Source of the DNA: Methylobacterium amylolyticum
GTDB lineage: Bacteria > Pseudomonadota > Alphaproteobacteria > Rhizobiales > Beijerinckiaceae
Assembly: GCF_030700245.1 (NCBI RefSeq)
Contig: NZ_JAUYZI010000002.1
Location: 224,315 to 288,314 of the forward strand
Reading direction: 5' to 3'
Length of the DNA stretch: 64,000 nt
Below the pieces are notes generated by a model. It had not been told where the DNA came from. It saw only the letters and a list, made by a program, of their open reading frames with translations, and made no database searches. Shown here one piece after another: positions 35,015 to 43,178 of the stretch. Numbering within the stretch: position 1 is the first letter of the stretch; every line of letters starts with the position of its first letter. The position numbers and the translations under genes are program-made.

Positions 35015-35371
35015 GAGAACGTCCCTCATCAGGTTGCGAGCTTGGGTGGCCAACACGGTCGCGTGATGATCGTTCCCTGATTCGCTGCCGCCCCGATTCC
35101 AGTATCGGCGGGGCCGCCGCATCCTCTGCGCACCCGAGGACTGTGCGAAGTCCGTTCCGGCGGCCGCTCGGATGGTGCGGAACCCTCCGCGGGATCGGGC
35201 GAGGGTTCCGCTTGGCGCGCCTCGGCACCCGTCCTGCGCTCGCACGCTGCGCGAGCGCCGTGAGCGGACATGGACGCGTCCCCGGCGGATCGGACCGGCG
35301 ACGGGATCGGGCACCGCCGCACCTGGCACGGCATCTTGCATGCAGCGTGCCTGAGCCCGGGAGGCGGCCGC
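35015..35371. other. Gene-free spacer of about 360 bases
   Basis: It contains the presumed promoter of the small secreted protein gene. I see no convincing ORF, RNA gene or repeat; open frames here are out-of-frame extensions of neighbouring genes. Confidence 0.4.
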
Positions 35372-36433
35372 TCAGCCCTCCCAGACCTGACCCGGGCGCA
35401 GCGCCAGGAACCGCTCCGGCGGGATCCCGGCTTCGGCCAAGGCCGCGGCCAGCGCCTCGACCGGCCGCTCGATCCCCTCGTCGGTGAGCTGGAAGGTGCC
35501 CCAGTGGTGGCCCAGCGCCTGCACGGCGCCGAGAAGCGCAAAGATCTCCACCGCCTCGGCCGGGTTCACGTGCTGGGGCTGCATGAACCAGCGCGGCTCG
35601 TAGGCGCCGATCGGCAGGGTCGCGAGCCGGGGCGCGCCGAAGCGGGCGCGCAGGTCCCGGAACAGCGCCCCGTCGCCGAGCCCGGTATCGCCGACATGGT
35701 AGTGCAGCCCCTGGGGCGAGGTGATCGCGTAGGCGCACCACAGGGCCATGCGCCGGTCGTTCAGGCCCCGGGCCGACCAGTGGTTGGCGGGGGTGAGGTG
35801 GACGGAGACGCCGCCGCCGAGATCCACCGTGCCGCCCCAGTCGCGGGTCTCGACGTGCATCGTGTCGTCGTAGCCGCGCAGGATCGCGTCGTTGCCGAGC
35901 GGCGCCACGACGAGGGGCTGGTGCGCCTGCCAGATGCGGGCGAGGCTCGGCCCGTCGAGATGGTCGTAGTGGTTGTGGGTGATCAGCACGGCGTCGATCG
36001 GCGGCAGGTCGGCGAACGCCAGGCCCGGCGGGTTGACGCGCTTCGGCCCGGCGAAGCGCAGCGGGCTCGCCCGGGTGGCGAAGACCGGATCGATCAGGAT
36101 GTTGCGGCCGGCGACCTGCACGAGGTAGCTCGCGTGGCCGATCAGCACGACGCGCAGGGACGCCACCCGCTCCGGCGGCCTGTCGGGCGGGAACGGGCTC
36201 GGGACGTGCTTCGGCCACGGCTCGCGGCGGCGCTGGGCCTGCCAGCGCAGCACCTCCGGCAGGCCCCGGTCGGTCGGGTGGCCCGGCACGAAGAAGCGCA
36301 CGCCGTCGAAATGGTCGGATTGCGGCCCGCCGTAATAGGGGTTCGACGTGCGCCGGTGCGCGGCGTAGCCGACGCCGCCGAGGGTCATCACCGTGGCCGC
36401 GCTGGCGACCGTGAGCAGGCTGCGCCGTTTCAT
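35372..36433 (-). CDS. MBL-fold metal-dependent hydrolase (NAPE-PLD/UlaG-like), probably exported
   Basis: A 353-residue metallo-beta-lactamase-fold protein. The zinc motif HNHYDHLD is preceded by DAVLITH, and further ligands lie in LTPANHWSARG, YHVGDTGLGD and the late ALGHHWGTFQL. The N-terminus KRRSLLTVASAATVMTLGG has a twin-arginine-like RR followed by a hydrophobic stretch, suggesting Tat export. The arrangement with PYYGG and SDHFDGVRFFVPGHP near the N-terminus is that of N-acyl-phosphatidylethanolamine phospholipase D relatives. The substrate may be a lipid but is not established. Confidence 0.85.
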   Translation of the reverse strand: MKRRSLLTVASAATVMTLGGVGYAAHRRTSNPYYGGPQSDHFDGVRFFVPGHPTDRGLPEVLRWQAQRRREPWPKHVPSPFPPDRPPERVASLRVVLIGHASYLVQVAGRNILIDPVFATRASPLRFAGPKRVNPPGLAFADLPPIDAVLITHNHYDHLDGPSLARIWQAHQPLVVAPLGNDAILRGYDDTMHVETRDWGGTVDLGGGVSVHLTPANHWSARGLNDRRMALWCAYAITSPQGLHYHVGDTGLGDGALFRDLRARFGAPRLATLPIGAYEPRWFMQPQHVNPAEAVEIFALLGAVQALGHHWGTFQLTDEGIERPVEALAAALAEAGIPPERFLALRPGQVWEG

Positions 36434-36499
36434 GGCCGGGGAGATGGCCGGCCGGCGCCGCCGGTCAAGCGCGGCGGAAGGCCCCGAGCCTCCCGGCCC

Positions 36500-36739
36500 T
36501 CAGGCGTCCACCATCTCCGCCGCCAGCGACAGCCGCGCCCGGTAGACCACCTTGCCGACCCCGTCGCGCACGCAGGCGACGTAGTCCTGGCGCTCCACGT
36601 CCGGCAGCATGTCGCGGGCGATGGCCGACATGATCCGCGTCACCTTGGCCCGGGCCGCGGGGAGGTCCGGCAGGTCGAAGCCGACCTCGTCGCGGATGGG
36701 CTGGGACCCGTCGTGGAGGTCGATGAAGAAGCGGGGCAT
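36500..36739 (-). CDS. Small DUF6894-type protein
   Basis: A 79-residue soluble protein starting MPRFFIDLHDGSQPIRDEVG, with the family pattern of an N-terminal RFFIDLHDG strand, an acidic D/E-G turn and a helix rich in Ala and Arg (LPAARAKVTRIMSAIARDML). Such proteins are common and multicopy in Methylobacterium. Function unknown. A CtrA-like site lies about 50 bases upstream. Confidence 0.75.
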   Translation of the reverse strand: MPRFFIDLHDGSQPIRDEVGFDLPDLPAARAKVTRIMSAIARDMLPDVERQDYVACVRDGVGKVVYRARLSLAAEMVDA

Positions 36740-36790
36740 GGGCGGCGTCTGGGCTGGGGCGGTCCTCTCAGAGGACTACGTAGGACATGG

Positions 36791-36805
36791 TTAACGAGTC
36801 CTTAG
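36791..36805. promoter_or_regulatory. CtrA-like site
   Basis: TTAACGAGTCCTTAG fits TTAA-N7-TTAA with one mismatch. It stands 52 bases before the start of the small gene at 36739. It is a candidate for cell-cycle control; similar sites are at 22675 and 62611. Confidence 0.35.
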
Positions 36806-36871
36806 GATCGGGCCTGCCTGGGCACGTCCCCCATATCCTGTCAGGGGTGATCCGACGCTCTCGGAATCCTC

Positions 36872-37013
36872 CCGTCGTTCCGGGGCTCGCCGCAGGCGAG
36901 AGCCCGGAACCCAGACCCGCCGGGGGATCGGGATGAGGCGGGCCGGTTCATCGGCTCGAGGAGTCGCTGCGGCTCTGGATTCCGGGCTCCGCTCCGCGGC
37001 CCCGGAATGACGG
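36872..37013. repeat. Palindromic intergenic element, family D
   Basis: The ends CCGTCGTTCCGGGGCT and GCCCCGGAATGACGG are near-perfect inverted copies enclosing about 110 bases with further GGCTC/GAGCC arms. Only one copy is in the window. It fills much of the 304-base gap 36740-37043. Confidence 0.65.
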
Positions 37014-37043
37014 CGCGGGTTCGGCAAGCCTGCGACCCCGCCG

Positions 37044-38132
37044 TCACGACCGCCAGCGCAGCTCCCGCCGCTCCAGCGGGTTGGCGAAGGGGCGCCCGGC
37101 GCGGGCCGCCTCCAGGGCCTCGCGCTTCAGCCGGAAATACCATTGCCCGGGCAGGTCGCCCTGGCCGAACAGCACCATGGTCGGCTTGCGGTCGAGGCCG
37201 GCCTGGGCGTGCTGGAGCACCTGCTGGTCCTGCGCGAGGAACTGGCGCATCAGCGGCCGGGCGAGCGGCTTCAGGAGGTTGAGCGCCGGGCTGCTCCAGT
37301 AGAGGGCGTTGGTCAGCATCGTCCGGTTCGGCCCGAGCGGCGTGGCGAAGGTGTAGTTCGCCACCCGGCGCGCCCCCGCGCGGATCCGCTCCAGCCGGGC
37401 GCCCGGCAGGCGGAACTCGATCTCGACCTCGGGCGTGCCGCCGAGCAGGCGGTAGACGGGCGAACTCTTCGTGGTGCCGTGGCTCGCCATGGTGAAGCCG
37501 TGCGCCACCGGCTCGAAGGTCTTCACCTTCTCCCGCAGGCCCTTGGAGGGGCGGAACCACCAGGAATCGTGGACGAAGGCGACGTGGCCCGGATCGACGA
37601 GGCTGAGCGTCGTCAGGTCGAAGGAGGCGGCGACCTCCAGCTCGACGACGACGGAGCCGGCGGGTTCGAAATCGAGGGCCGGCACCGCGGGCACGTCGCC
37701 GCCGGAGGGGCCGAGATGCGGGTTCACCCACAGGAAGCCGGCGCTCTCCCGGATGGGAAACGGCTGGACGCGGATGCGCGAGAAGTCCGCTGCGTCGTGC
37801 TCGGACAGCGTCGGCACGTCGCGGCAGCGCCCGTCGGACGAGAACCGCCAGCCGTGGAACGGGCACATCAGCGTGTCGCCGTCGAAGGGCCCGCGCGACA
37901 GGGCCATGCCCCGGTGCGGGCAGCGGTCGCGCAGGGCGAACGGCGCGCCCTGCGCGTCGCGCCCGAGCACGATCTGCTCGCCGTTCAGCGCCACCGGGCG
38001 CAGGCATCGCCCCGCGAGGCCGCGGGCCTGGCCGACGCAGTACCACGCGTCGGCGAGCGGCTGGCGCATGGCCTCGGGGTCGAGGGCGGCCTCGTCGGCG
38101 GCGCGGGGCGCGGGCGTGATCGGGGCGTTCAC
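37044..38132 (-). CDS. Rieske non-heme iron oxygenase
   Basis: A 362-residue oxygenase alpha-type subunit. The Rieske [2Fe-2S] ligands are in CPHRGMAL and CPFHGWRF at about residues 71 and 90. The mononuclear iron site is suggested by VDPGHVAFVHDSWW (His-x4-His). The family hydroxylates or desaturates aromatic rings and lipophilic molecules. The C-terminal half (YWSSPALNLLKPLARPLMRQ, FLAQDQQVLQHAQAGL) resembles the pheophorbide-a-oxygenase-like and sterol-desaturase-like branch rather than classic ring dioxygenases. No beta subunit or reductase is adjacent, so electrons come from a protein encoded elsewhere. Confidence 0.85.
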   Translation of the reverse strand: MNAPITPAPRAADEAALDPEAMRQPLADAWYCVGQARGLAGRCLRPVALNGEQIVLGRDAQGAPFALRDRCPHRGMALSRGPFDGDTLMCPFHGWRFSSDGRCRDVPTLSEHDAADFSRIRVQPFPIRESAGFLWVNPHLGPSGGDVPAVPALDFEPAGSVVVELEVAASFDLTTLSLVDPGHVAFVHDSWWFRPSKGLREKVKTFEPVAHGFTMASHGTTKSSPVYRLLGGTPEVEIEFRLPGARLERIRAGARRVANYTFATPLGPNRTMLTNALYWSSPALNLLKPLARPLMRQFLAQDQQVLQHAQAGLDRKPTMVLFGQGDLPGQWYFRLKREALEAARAGRPFANPLERRELRWRS

Positions 38133-38286
38133 GGGATCTCGGACAGGGGCTCGGTGCCGGCCCTCATACCCCGCCCCGGCCCGCCCGCGGAAGCGCGGAC
38201 GGATGGCCGCAGGCCCCCCACCTTCACAAGCCGGATCCGACCCCCTAGCTTCGGGTCTCCCGCAACCAACGAAAGGAGGTGATCCA

Positions 38287-38358
38287 GTGTCTCATTGTCA
38301 TCAGCCGCGCGCTTCGGCTTCCCGGACCTGGACCGTCGCCTCCGGCGCTTCCCTCTAG
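38287..38358 (+). CDS. 23-codon ORF behind a 16-nt perfect anti-anti-SD sequence
   Basis: AAAGGAGGTGATCCAG at 38272-38287 is exactly complementary to the last 16 nucleotides of 16S rRNA, and its final G is the first base of a GTG codon. The ORF MSHCHQPRASASRTWTVASG ends three residues later in TAG. A strong terminator follows at 38417. The arrangement suggests a short independent transcript of about 200 nt, either a small protein gene or an RNA that engages the ribosome. Because SD and start codon touch, ordinary initiation would be sterically odd. I do not recognise the peptide. It lies in the otherwise gene-free 38133-38675. Confidence 0.5.
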   Translation: MSHCHQPRASASRTWTVASGASL

Positions 38359-38416
38359 GACGCGTCAGAGACCCGATCTCGGGACAGTTCCGCCGGATCT
38401 CGCGGTTCGGCAATGG

Positions 38417-38442
38417 AAGGGCCACCCTCACGGGTGGCCCTT
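38417..38442 (+). terminator. Terminator of the short transcript
   Basis: AAGGGCCACCC-TCAC-GGGTGGCCCTT forms a perfect 11-bp stem with a tetraloop and is followed by CGGCGTTTCAT. It lies 59 bases after the TAG of the 23-codon ORF. Confidence 0.75.
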
Positions 38443-38453
38443 CGGCGTTTCAT

Positions 38454-38624
38454 ACGGCTTCCGGCGGATGGGTTCGGGATCGACCCTCTCCGTCCTTGTG
38501 CGCGGAGCGATCCAGGCGCGCCACGGTCTGCGAGCGCGCGCTGCCCGGGGTCGCTTCGCCTGCGGCTGGCGATGACGGCGCAGGCCAGGATCACCGGACG
38601 GTTCACCCGGACACGCTATCAGAC
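38454..38624. repeat. Dispersed element, family C copy 1
   Basis: A 170-base element containing GGGTTCGGGATCGACCCTCT, GGTCGCTTCGCCTGCGGCT and GATCACCGGACGGTTCACCC. The second copy at 46013-46188 matches over its whole length with scattered differences. It lies between the short transcript and the dehalogenase gene. Confidence 0.85.
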
Positions 38625-38675
38625 CCGGTTTCCGTCCGCCCCTAAGCTCTGCAGCCCCCCGTCGTCCCGCCCGCG

Positions 38676-39350
38676 TCAGATCAGATCGTCGAGGGAGGCG
38701 ATCACCGCGGCCGGGGGCAGGTCCGGGTACTCGTCCGGCAGGCCCTTGCGGTTCACCCAGACGGGGCGGAGCCCGAAGGCGCGGGCGCCGGCGATGTCCC
38801 AGCGGTTCGAGGAGCAGAACAGCACCGCCTCCGCCGGCACGCCGAGCCGGTCGAGGGCGATCCGGTAGGCGCGCGGGTGCGTCTTGAACACCTCGGCCGC
38901 GTCCACGGAGAGCGCGGCGTCGAGATGGTCGGCGAGCCCCGCCGAGGCCACCGCCCGCTCGACCATCGCCCGGTTGCCGTTGGTGAGGATCGCCGTGCGG
39001 ATGCCGCGCGCCCGCAGGCGCGCCAGCGCGCCGGGCACCTCGGGGTAGGCGTCGAGATCGCGGTAGGCGTCGAGGAGTCTGTCGCGCAAGGCGCGGTCGA
39101 CCGCCGGGTGCCGGGCCAGGGCGTAGTCGAGGGCCTGCTCGGTCAGGTCCCAGAACGGCCGGTAGCGGCCCATCAGGCTGAGCGTCCAACTGTATTCCAG
39201 TTGCTTGGTCCGCCAGACCTCGGAGAGGGCGGCGGCGTCCGGCCCGACCGCGTCGGCGTGGCGCGCCACGGCGGCATTCACGTCGAACAGCGTGCCGTAG
39301 GCGTCGAACACGGCGGCCTGCACGCCCGCCAGCAGGTCTTCTCCGGACAT
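38676..39350 (-). CDS. (S)-2-haloacid dehalogenase-type HAD hydrolase
   Basis: A 224-residue HAD-superfamily protein of the type II haloacid dehalogenase branch. The nucleophile Asp16 is in VFDAYGTLFDV. The substrate-pocket motif LEYSWTLSLMGRYRPFW, ILTNGN (motif II), the Lys in EVFKTHPRAYRIAL and the motif III equivalent SSNRWDIAGARAFG all fit L-2-haloacid dehalogenases, which hydrolyse haloalkanoates to D-hydroxy acids. Natural substrates may differ. It starts MSGEDLLAGV. Monocistronic by context. Confidence 0.9.
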   Translation of the reverse strand: MSGEDLLAGVQAAVFDAYGTLFDVNAAVARHADAVGPDAAALSEVWRTKQLEYSWTLSLMGRYRPFWDLTEQALDYALARHPAVDRALRDRLLDAYRDLDAYPEVPGALARLRARGIRTAILTNGNRAMVERAVASAGLADHLDAALSVDAAEVFKTHPRAYRIALDRLGVPAEAVLFCSSNRWDIAGARAFGLRPVWVNRKGLPDEYPDLPPAAVIASLDDLI

Positions 39351-39427
39351 CCCGCGCTCCCTCCGCTTCGACCCCTTACGTGGAACCGGGCACGCCCCCG
39401 GCGAGCACCGCGCAAGATAACGGGTTT

Positions 39428-39519
39428 CGAAAGGGCGCGCCCTTTCGCGGGTGCGGGCGGAGCCCGCGAACCTGTCAGGGTTTCACCCTGACGACCCACC
39501 AAAGGGCGCGGCCCTTCGG
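39428..39519. terminator. Cluster of four hairpins behind murJ
   Basis: This short block holds the perfect 20-base palindrome CGAAAGGGCGCGCCCTTTCG (39428-39447), an overlapping TTCGCGGG...CCCGCGAA stem, CAGGGT-TTC-ACCCTG (39476-39490) and AAAGGGCGCGGCCCTTC (39501-39517). The last one stands just past the murJ stop and can act as its terminator. Confidence 0.55.
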
Positions 39520-39530
39520 CAACCCGGACT

Positions 39531-41057
39531 TCACGCCCGGCGCAGGCGCAGGCCGAACAGGTGGAGCAGGCCCGCGAGCAGGCCGCCGTAGACGGCGGCG
39601 CCGGCGATCCCGAGGAGCGCCAGCACCGCGATCTCGCGGCCGTGGGGGAGCGCGGGCACCAGCGCCTCGGCCAGCGGCTGCCCGTAGACGGCGACGGCGG
39701 CGAGCGCGACGCACGAGAGGCCGACGCCGAGCACCGTCAGCCCGAGGGTGCGCCCCGGCCGCGTCCAGCCGCGGCGCCGGGCGAGGAGAACGAGGAGCGC
39801 CAGGTTCACCCACTGGCTCACCGCGGTGGCCAGCGCGAGCCCGGTGACGCCGTAGGGCCCGGTGAGCCAGAGCTTGAGCGCGACGTTGACGAGAATCGCG
39901 GTCAGCGACGCCCAGAGCGGCGTCTTCGTGTCCTGCCGGGCGTAGAAGCTCGCCACCGCGCTGCGCACCAGCACCACGGCGGGCAGCGCCAGCCCGTAGG
40001 CGGCGAGCACCGATGCGGCGCGGGCGGCATCCTCGGCGCTGAAGGCGCCGCGCTGGAACAGGGCGGCCATGATCAGGCCGGGGATCGTCAGGAAGGCGAC
40101 CGTGAACGGGGCCGAGAGCGCCAGCGAGAAGCCCGCCGCCCGGTTCTGCGCGGCGTGGGCACCCGCGACGTCGCCCGCGGCGATGCGCCGGCTCATCTCG
40201 GGCAGCAGCACCGTGCCCGCGGCGATGGCGATGACCCCGAACGGGAGCTGGTAGAGCCGGTCGGCGTAGTACAGGGCCGAGACCGCGCCGGTCGGCAGCC
40301 AGCTCGCGATGATCGTGTCGGCGAACGCCGCGATCTGGAAGCCGGCCGAGCCGACCACCGCCGGGCCGAGCACGGTGAAGAACCGCTTCAGGGGCGGGTC
40401 GAGCCGGGGCACGGCGAGGTCCGGCATCACGCCGGCCCGGCGGCAGCCCCACCACAGCAGCCCGAACTGGAGCAGGCCGGAGACGGCCACGCCCCAGGCG
40501 GCGGCGTAGGCGGCGTTCGGGAACAGGAAGGCGACGGCCAGCGCCGCCAGCATCGCGAGGTTCAGGAGCACCGGGGCGCCGGCCGCCACCGCGAAGCGGC
40601 GGTGGGCGTTCAGCACCCCCGACAGCAGCGTCACCAGCGTCATGAACAGCAGGTAGGGGAAGGTGATGCGCGTGAGCGCCACCGCGAGCTGGAAGCGCTC
40701 GCCGTCCTCGGCGAAGCCCGGCGCCAGGGCATGCACCACCCAGGGCATCAGCGGCAGCGCCACGTTCAGCAGCACGAGCTGCACGATCAGCATCAGCGTG
40801 AACACGCGGTCCGCGAAACGCTGCGCCGCCCCGGCCTCGCCGGCCTCCGCGAGCCCGGCATAGGCCGGCACGAAGGCGGTGTTGAAGGCGCCCTCGCCGA
40901 AGATCGCGCGGAAGTGGTTCGGCAGGCGGAAGGCGACGACGAAGGCGTCGGCCATCGGCCCCGCGCCCATCACCGCGGCCATCACCACATCGCGGGCGAA
41001 GCCGGTGACGCGCGAGACCAGGGTCCAGCCGCCGACCGAGAGGATGGAGCGGATCAT
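39531..41057 (-). CDS. murJ: Lipid II flippase MurJ
   Basis: A 508-residue polytopic MOP-superfamily flippase moving lipid II across the inner membrane. It begins MIRSILSVGGWTLVSRVTGF and has the MurJ signatures ARDVVMAAVMGAGPMADAF, FRLPNHFRAIFGEGAFNTAF with VPAY, and about 14 membrane helices. The essential Arg residues of helix 1 and the RIFGEG-like loop are present (RAIFGEG). The start at 41057 gives the normal length; the frame is open to 41339 through a repeat. Upstream is an unusual C7/A6 homopolymer pair without a Shine-Dalgarno sequence. Confidence 0.95.
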   Translation of the reverse strand: MIRSILSVGGWTLVSRVTGFARDVVMAAVMGAGPMADAFVVAFRLPNHFRAIFGEGAFNTAFVPAYAGLAEAGEAGAAQRFADRVFTLMLIVQLVLLNVALPLMPWVVHALAPGFAEDGERFQLAVALTRITFPYLLFMTLVTLLSGVLNAHRRFAVAAGAPVLLNLAMLAALAVAFLFPNAAYAAAWGVAVSGLLQFGLLWWGCRRAGVMPDLAVPRLDPPLKRFFTVLGPAVVGSAGFQIAAFADTIIASWLPTGAVSALYYADRLYQLPFGVIAIAAGTVLLPEMSRRIAAGDVAGAHAAQNRAAGFSLALSAPFTVAFLTIPGLIMAALFQRGAFSAEDAARAASVLAAYGLALPAVVLVRSAVASFYARQDTKTPLWASLTAILVNVALKLWLTGPYGVTGLALATAVSQWVNLALLVLLARRRGWTRPGRTLGLTVLGVGLSCVALAAVAVYGQPLAEALVPALPHGREIAVLALLGIAGAAVYGGLLAGLLHLFGLRLRRA

Positions 41058-41086
41058 TTTTTGGGGGGGATCGCGCGACGGACGCT

Positions 41087-41265
41087 CTCCCTCTCCCCTT
41101 TGCGGGAGAGGGTGGCCCGCGAAGCGGGTCGGGTGAGGGGAGCGCCGGTGCCGGAAAAGTCGCGGCGGGCGACGACCCCTGAACCGTCGCGCTGCCCCTC
41201 TCCCGACCCCTGCTGACGCAAAGGGCGCCCATTGGGCCACCCTCCCCCGCAGAGGGGGGAGGGTA
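41087..41265. repeat. Palindromic element related to family A
   Basis: The inverted CCCTCTCCCCTTTGCGGGAG ... CCCCTCTCCCGACCCCTGCT and CCACCCTCCCCCGCAGAGGG blocks surround a GC-rich core. It resembles the family A elements in its arms but not in the centre. It occupies the 346-base gap between murJ and sodB; nothing else is seen there. Confidence 0.6.
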
Positions 41266-41403
41266 GGCCAGTGATGGATGTCGCGATCGGAATGGCCGCG
41301 TCCCGCTTCCCGCCGGGTCGACCCGGCGGGGCGCATCAAGAGCCGGTTTCGGCCCGCATCTCAAGGCCCGGCGCACGCGCGCCGGACCCGAAGGCGCACA
41401 TGC

Positions 41404-42003
41404 TCAGCGCGTCGCCTCGCCGTACATCTGCTCCACGTGCTCCCAGTTCACGAGGTTCTCGATGAACGCCTTGAGGTAGTCGGGCCGGCGGTTGCGGTAG
41501 TCGATGTAGTAGGAGTGCTCCCACACGTCGACGCCGAGGATCGGCTTGGCGCCGTGCACCAGCGGGTTCTCGCCGTTCGGGGTCTTCAGGATCGCGAGCT
41601 TGCCGTCCTTGACCGCGAGCCACGCCCAGCCGGAGCCGAACTGCCCGACGCCGGCCTGGATGAAGTCGGCCTTGAACTTCTCCGCGCCGCCGAGATCCTC
41701 GTCGATCTTCTTGGCGAGCGTGCCGGGGATGGCGCCGCCGCCGTTCGGCTTCATCCACTGCCAGAAGTGGATGTGGTTGTAGTGCTGGCCGGCGTTGTTG
41801 AACAGCGCCTGATTGGTGTTGTAGCTCGCCTTGACGATCTCCTCGACGCTCTTGCCGGCGAGGTCGGTGCCTTCGAGCAGCTTGTTGCCGGTGTCGACGT
41901 AGGCCTTGTGGTGCTTGTCGTGGTGGAACTCCAGGGTTTCCTTCGACATGTACGGCCCGAGCGCGTCGTAGGCGTAGGGCAGTTCCGGCAGGGTGAAGGT
42001 CAT
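41404..42003 (-). CDS. sodB: Iron-type superoxide dismutase
   Basis: A 199-residue SOD of the Fe/Mn family. Metal ligands are His27 in LEFHHDKHH, a His in GQHYNHIHFWQW, and Asp and His in VDVWEHSYYIDY. The Gln in NNAGQHYNH is at the position where iron enzymes keep their active-site Gln, while the later FGSGWAWL lacks the manganese-type Gln, so iron or cambialistic use is likely. It converts superoxide to peroxide and oxygen in the cytoplasm. Single gene with its own spacer on both sides. Confidence 0.95.
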   Translation of the reverse strand: MTFTLPELPYAYDALGPYMSKETLEFHHDKHHKAYVDTGNKLLEGTDLAGKSVEEIVKASYNTNQALFNNAGQHYNHIHFWQWMKPNGGGAIPGTLAKKIDEDLGGAEKFKADFIQAGVGQFGSGWAWLAVKDGKLAILKTPNGENPLVHGAKPILGVDVWEHSYYIDYRNRRPDYLKAFIENLVNWEHVEQMYGEATR

Positions 42004-42211
42004 CGCGTCTGTCTCCGTCTGGCCGGGGGCGAGGCCGCTCGGCGGGGATCGCCCCCGGCGGGGGCCTCCCGGTCAACGGGCGGGTAGGTAAGTCGGTGCC
42101 CCCGGGTCGGCAACGCCGGGGCCCGCGCTCCGTTTTGCAAAACGGCGGCAGGGCCTTACTGTGCCGCGCGCGAAGAGGCCGGGCATCCGCCGGCCCGTGT
42201 CAGAGAGTCTC

Positions 42212-43144
42212 ATGATCGCTGCGCTGTTCGCGCTCGCCGCCGCCATGGTCATCGGCGGCGCCGCCGCCGTGGTTCAGGGCTTCCCCTACGTGCGGCTGGA
42301 GAGCGGCCTGGCGATGGTGATCGGGGGATCGGTCGCCGCCTCCTCCGGCACGGTGCTGCTCGGGCTGGGCGTCGTCGCCCTGGGGCTGCGGCGGGTCGAG
42401 CGCGCGGCGCGGGCGCTGACGGCCTCCGCCCCCGCGCCCCTCCCGGTTCCGCTGCCGGCGCCCGCCGCCGAGGGCCGCCCGCGCCTGGCCCCGGTGCTGC
42501 CGCCGGTGCCGTCGTTCCTGGCCAACCCCGCGGCCGAGCCGCCGGCCGAGGGCGCGCGGACGCGGATCGAGCCCGTCCTCGGCGCGAGCGATCCGGAGAG
42601 CGCCCCGGAGAGCGCCCCGGAGGCCGTCCCGGCCGTCACCGTGCCCCCCTTCGCGCCCCCCGCCGCGGAGCCCGAGCTGCCGATGCCGGGCCTCGACCCG
42701 GCGGCCGAACACCGGCCGCAGCCGGAGCCCGACGCGCGGCCGGTCCCCGGGATCGCGCCCGAGGACGACCTGTTCGCCGCGCCGGAAGCCCCGGCGGCCC
42801 AGGAGCGGGCGCAGGAGCGGCTGCCGCTCGCGGCGGTCGAGCGCGCGGACGTCGGGCGCCAGGACGTCGGGCGCCAGGACATCGAGCGCCAGGACATCGA
42901 GCGCCCGGACGAGGCGCCGGCCCTGCGCACCAGCCTCGACGCGCCGGAGCCCGAGCCGGCCCCCGAGGCGGCCCCGGAGCGCACCGTGGTCGGCCGCTAC
43001 AGCTCGGGCGGCAACACCTACGTGATGTACGCCGACGGCGCGATCGAGGCGGACACGCCGCGCGGCCGCTTCACCTTCGCGTCGCTCGAGGAGCTGAAGG
43101 CCTTCGTCGAGGGCGGCGGCGAGGGCGCCCGCGGGGCGGCCTGA
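42212..43144 (+). CDS. Membrane-anchored Pro/Ala/Glu-rich protein of unknown function
   Basis: A protein of about 310 residues. Two membrane helices occur in the first 65 residues (ALFALAAAMVIGGAAAVVQG and VIGGSVAASSGTVLLGLGVV). A long low-complexity linker of Pro, Ala, Glu and Asp follows, with four copies of a five-residue repeat (DVGRQ/DIERQ). The C-terminal domain TVVGRYSSGGNTYVMYADGA and GRFTFASLEELKAFVEG looks conserved and folded. It may connect the membrane to a cytoplasmic partner. AGAGAG before ATG 42212 favours this start; GTG at 42197 or 42161 is possible. Confidence 0.65.
   Translation: MIAALFALAAAMVIGGAAAVVQGFPYVRLESGLAMVIGGSVAASSGTVLLGLGVVALGLRRVERAARALTASAPAPLPVPLPAPAAEGRPRLAPVLPPVPSFLANPAAEPPAEGARTRIEPVLGASDPESAPESAPEAVPAVTVPPFAPPAAEPELPMPGLDPAAEHRPQPEPDARPVPGIAPEDDLFAAPEAPAAQERAQERLPLAAVERADVGRQDVGRQDIERQDIERPDEAPALRTSLDAPEPEPAPEAAPERTVVGRYSSGGNTYVMYADGAIEADTPRGRFTFASLEELKAFVEGGGEGARGAA
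42848..42907 (+). repeat. Four 15-base in-frame tandem repeats
   Basis: Units of GACGTCGGGCGCCAG (two) and GACATCGAGCGCCAG/CCG (two) encode DVGRQ, DVGRQ, DIERQ and DIERP within the linker of the membrane-anchored protein. The copy number may vary between strains. Confidence 0.9.
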
Positions 43145-43178
43145 GTCCCGTCGGCTTTCACCTGCCCGGCCTCAGGCC
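43138..43178. terminator. Hairpin across convergent stop codons
   Basis: GGCCTGAG and CTCAGGCC form an eight-bp stem. Each arm contains the TGA stop codon of one of the two convergent genes, so one structure can serve both ends. Confidence 0.5.

Noticed and set aside
38272..38290. Remnant of a 16S rRNA gene on the minus strand
   Set aside because: Identity to the 16S 3' end stops after 16 bases; no further rRNA sequence is found on either side.
38295..38645. A 116-codon plus-strand ORF overlapping the short transcript
   Set aside because: It crosses the terminator hairpin and a dispersed family C repeat and lacks its own ribosome-binding site.
41404..42003. Manganese-type superoxide dismutase
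   Set aside because: The active-site Gln stands in NNAGQHYNH as in iron enzymes; cambialistic use remains possible but a pure Mn type is unlikely.
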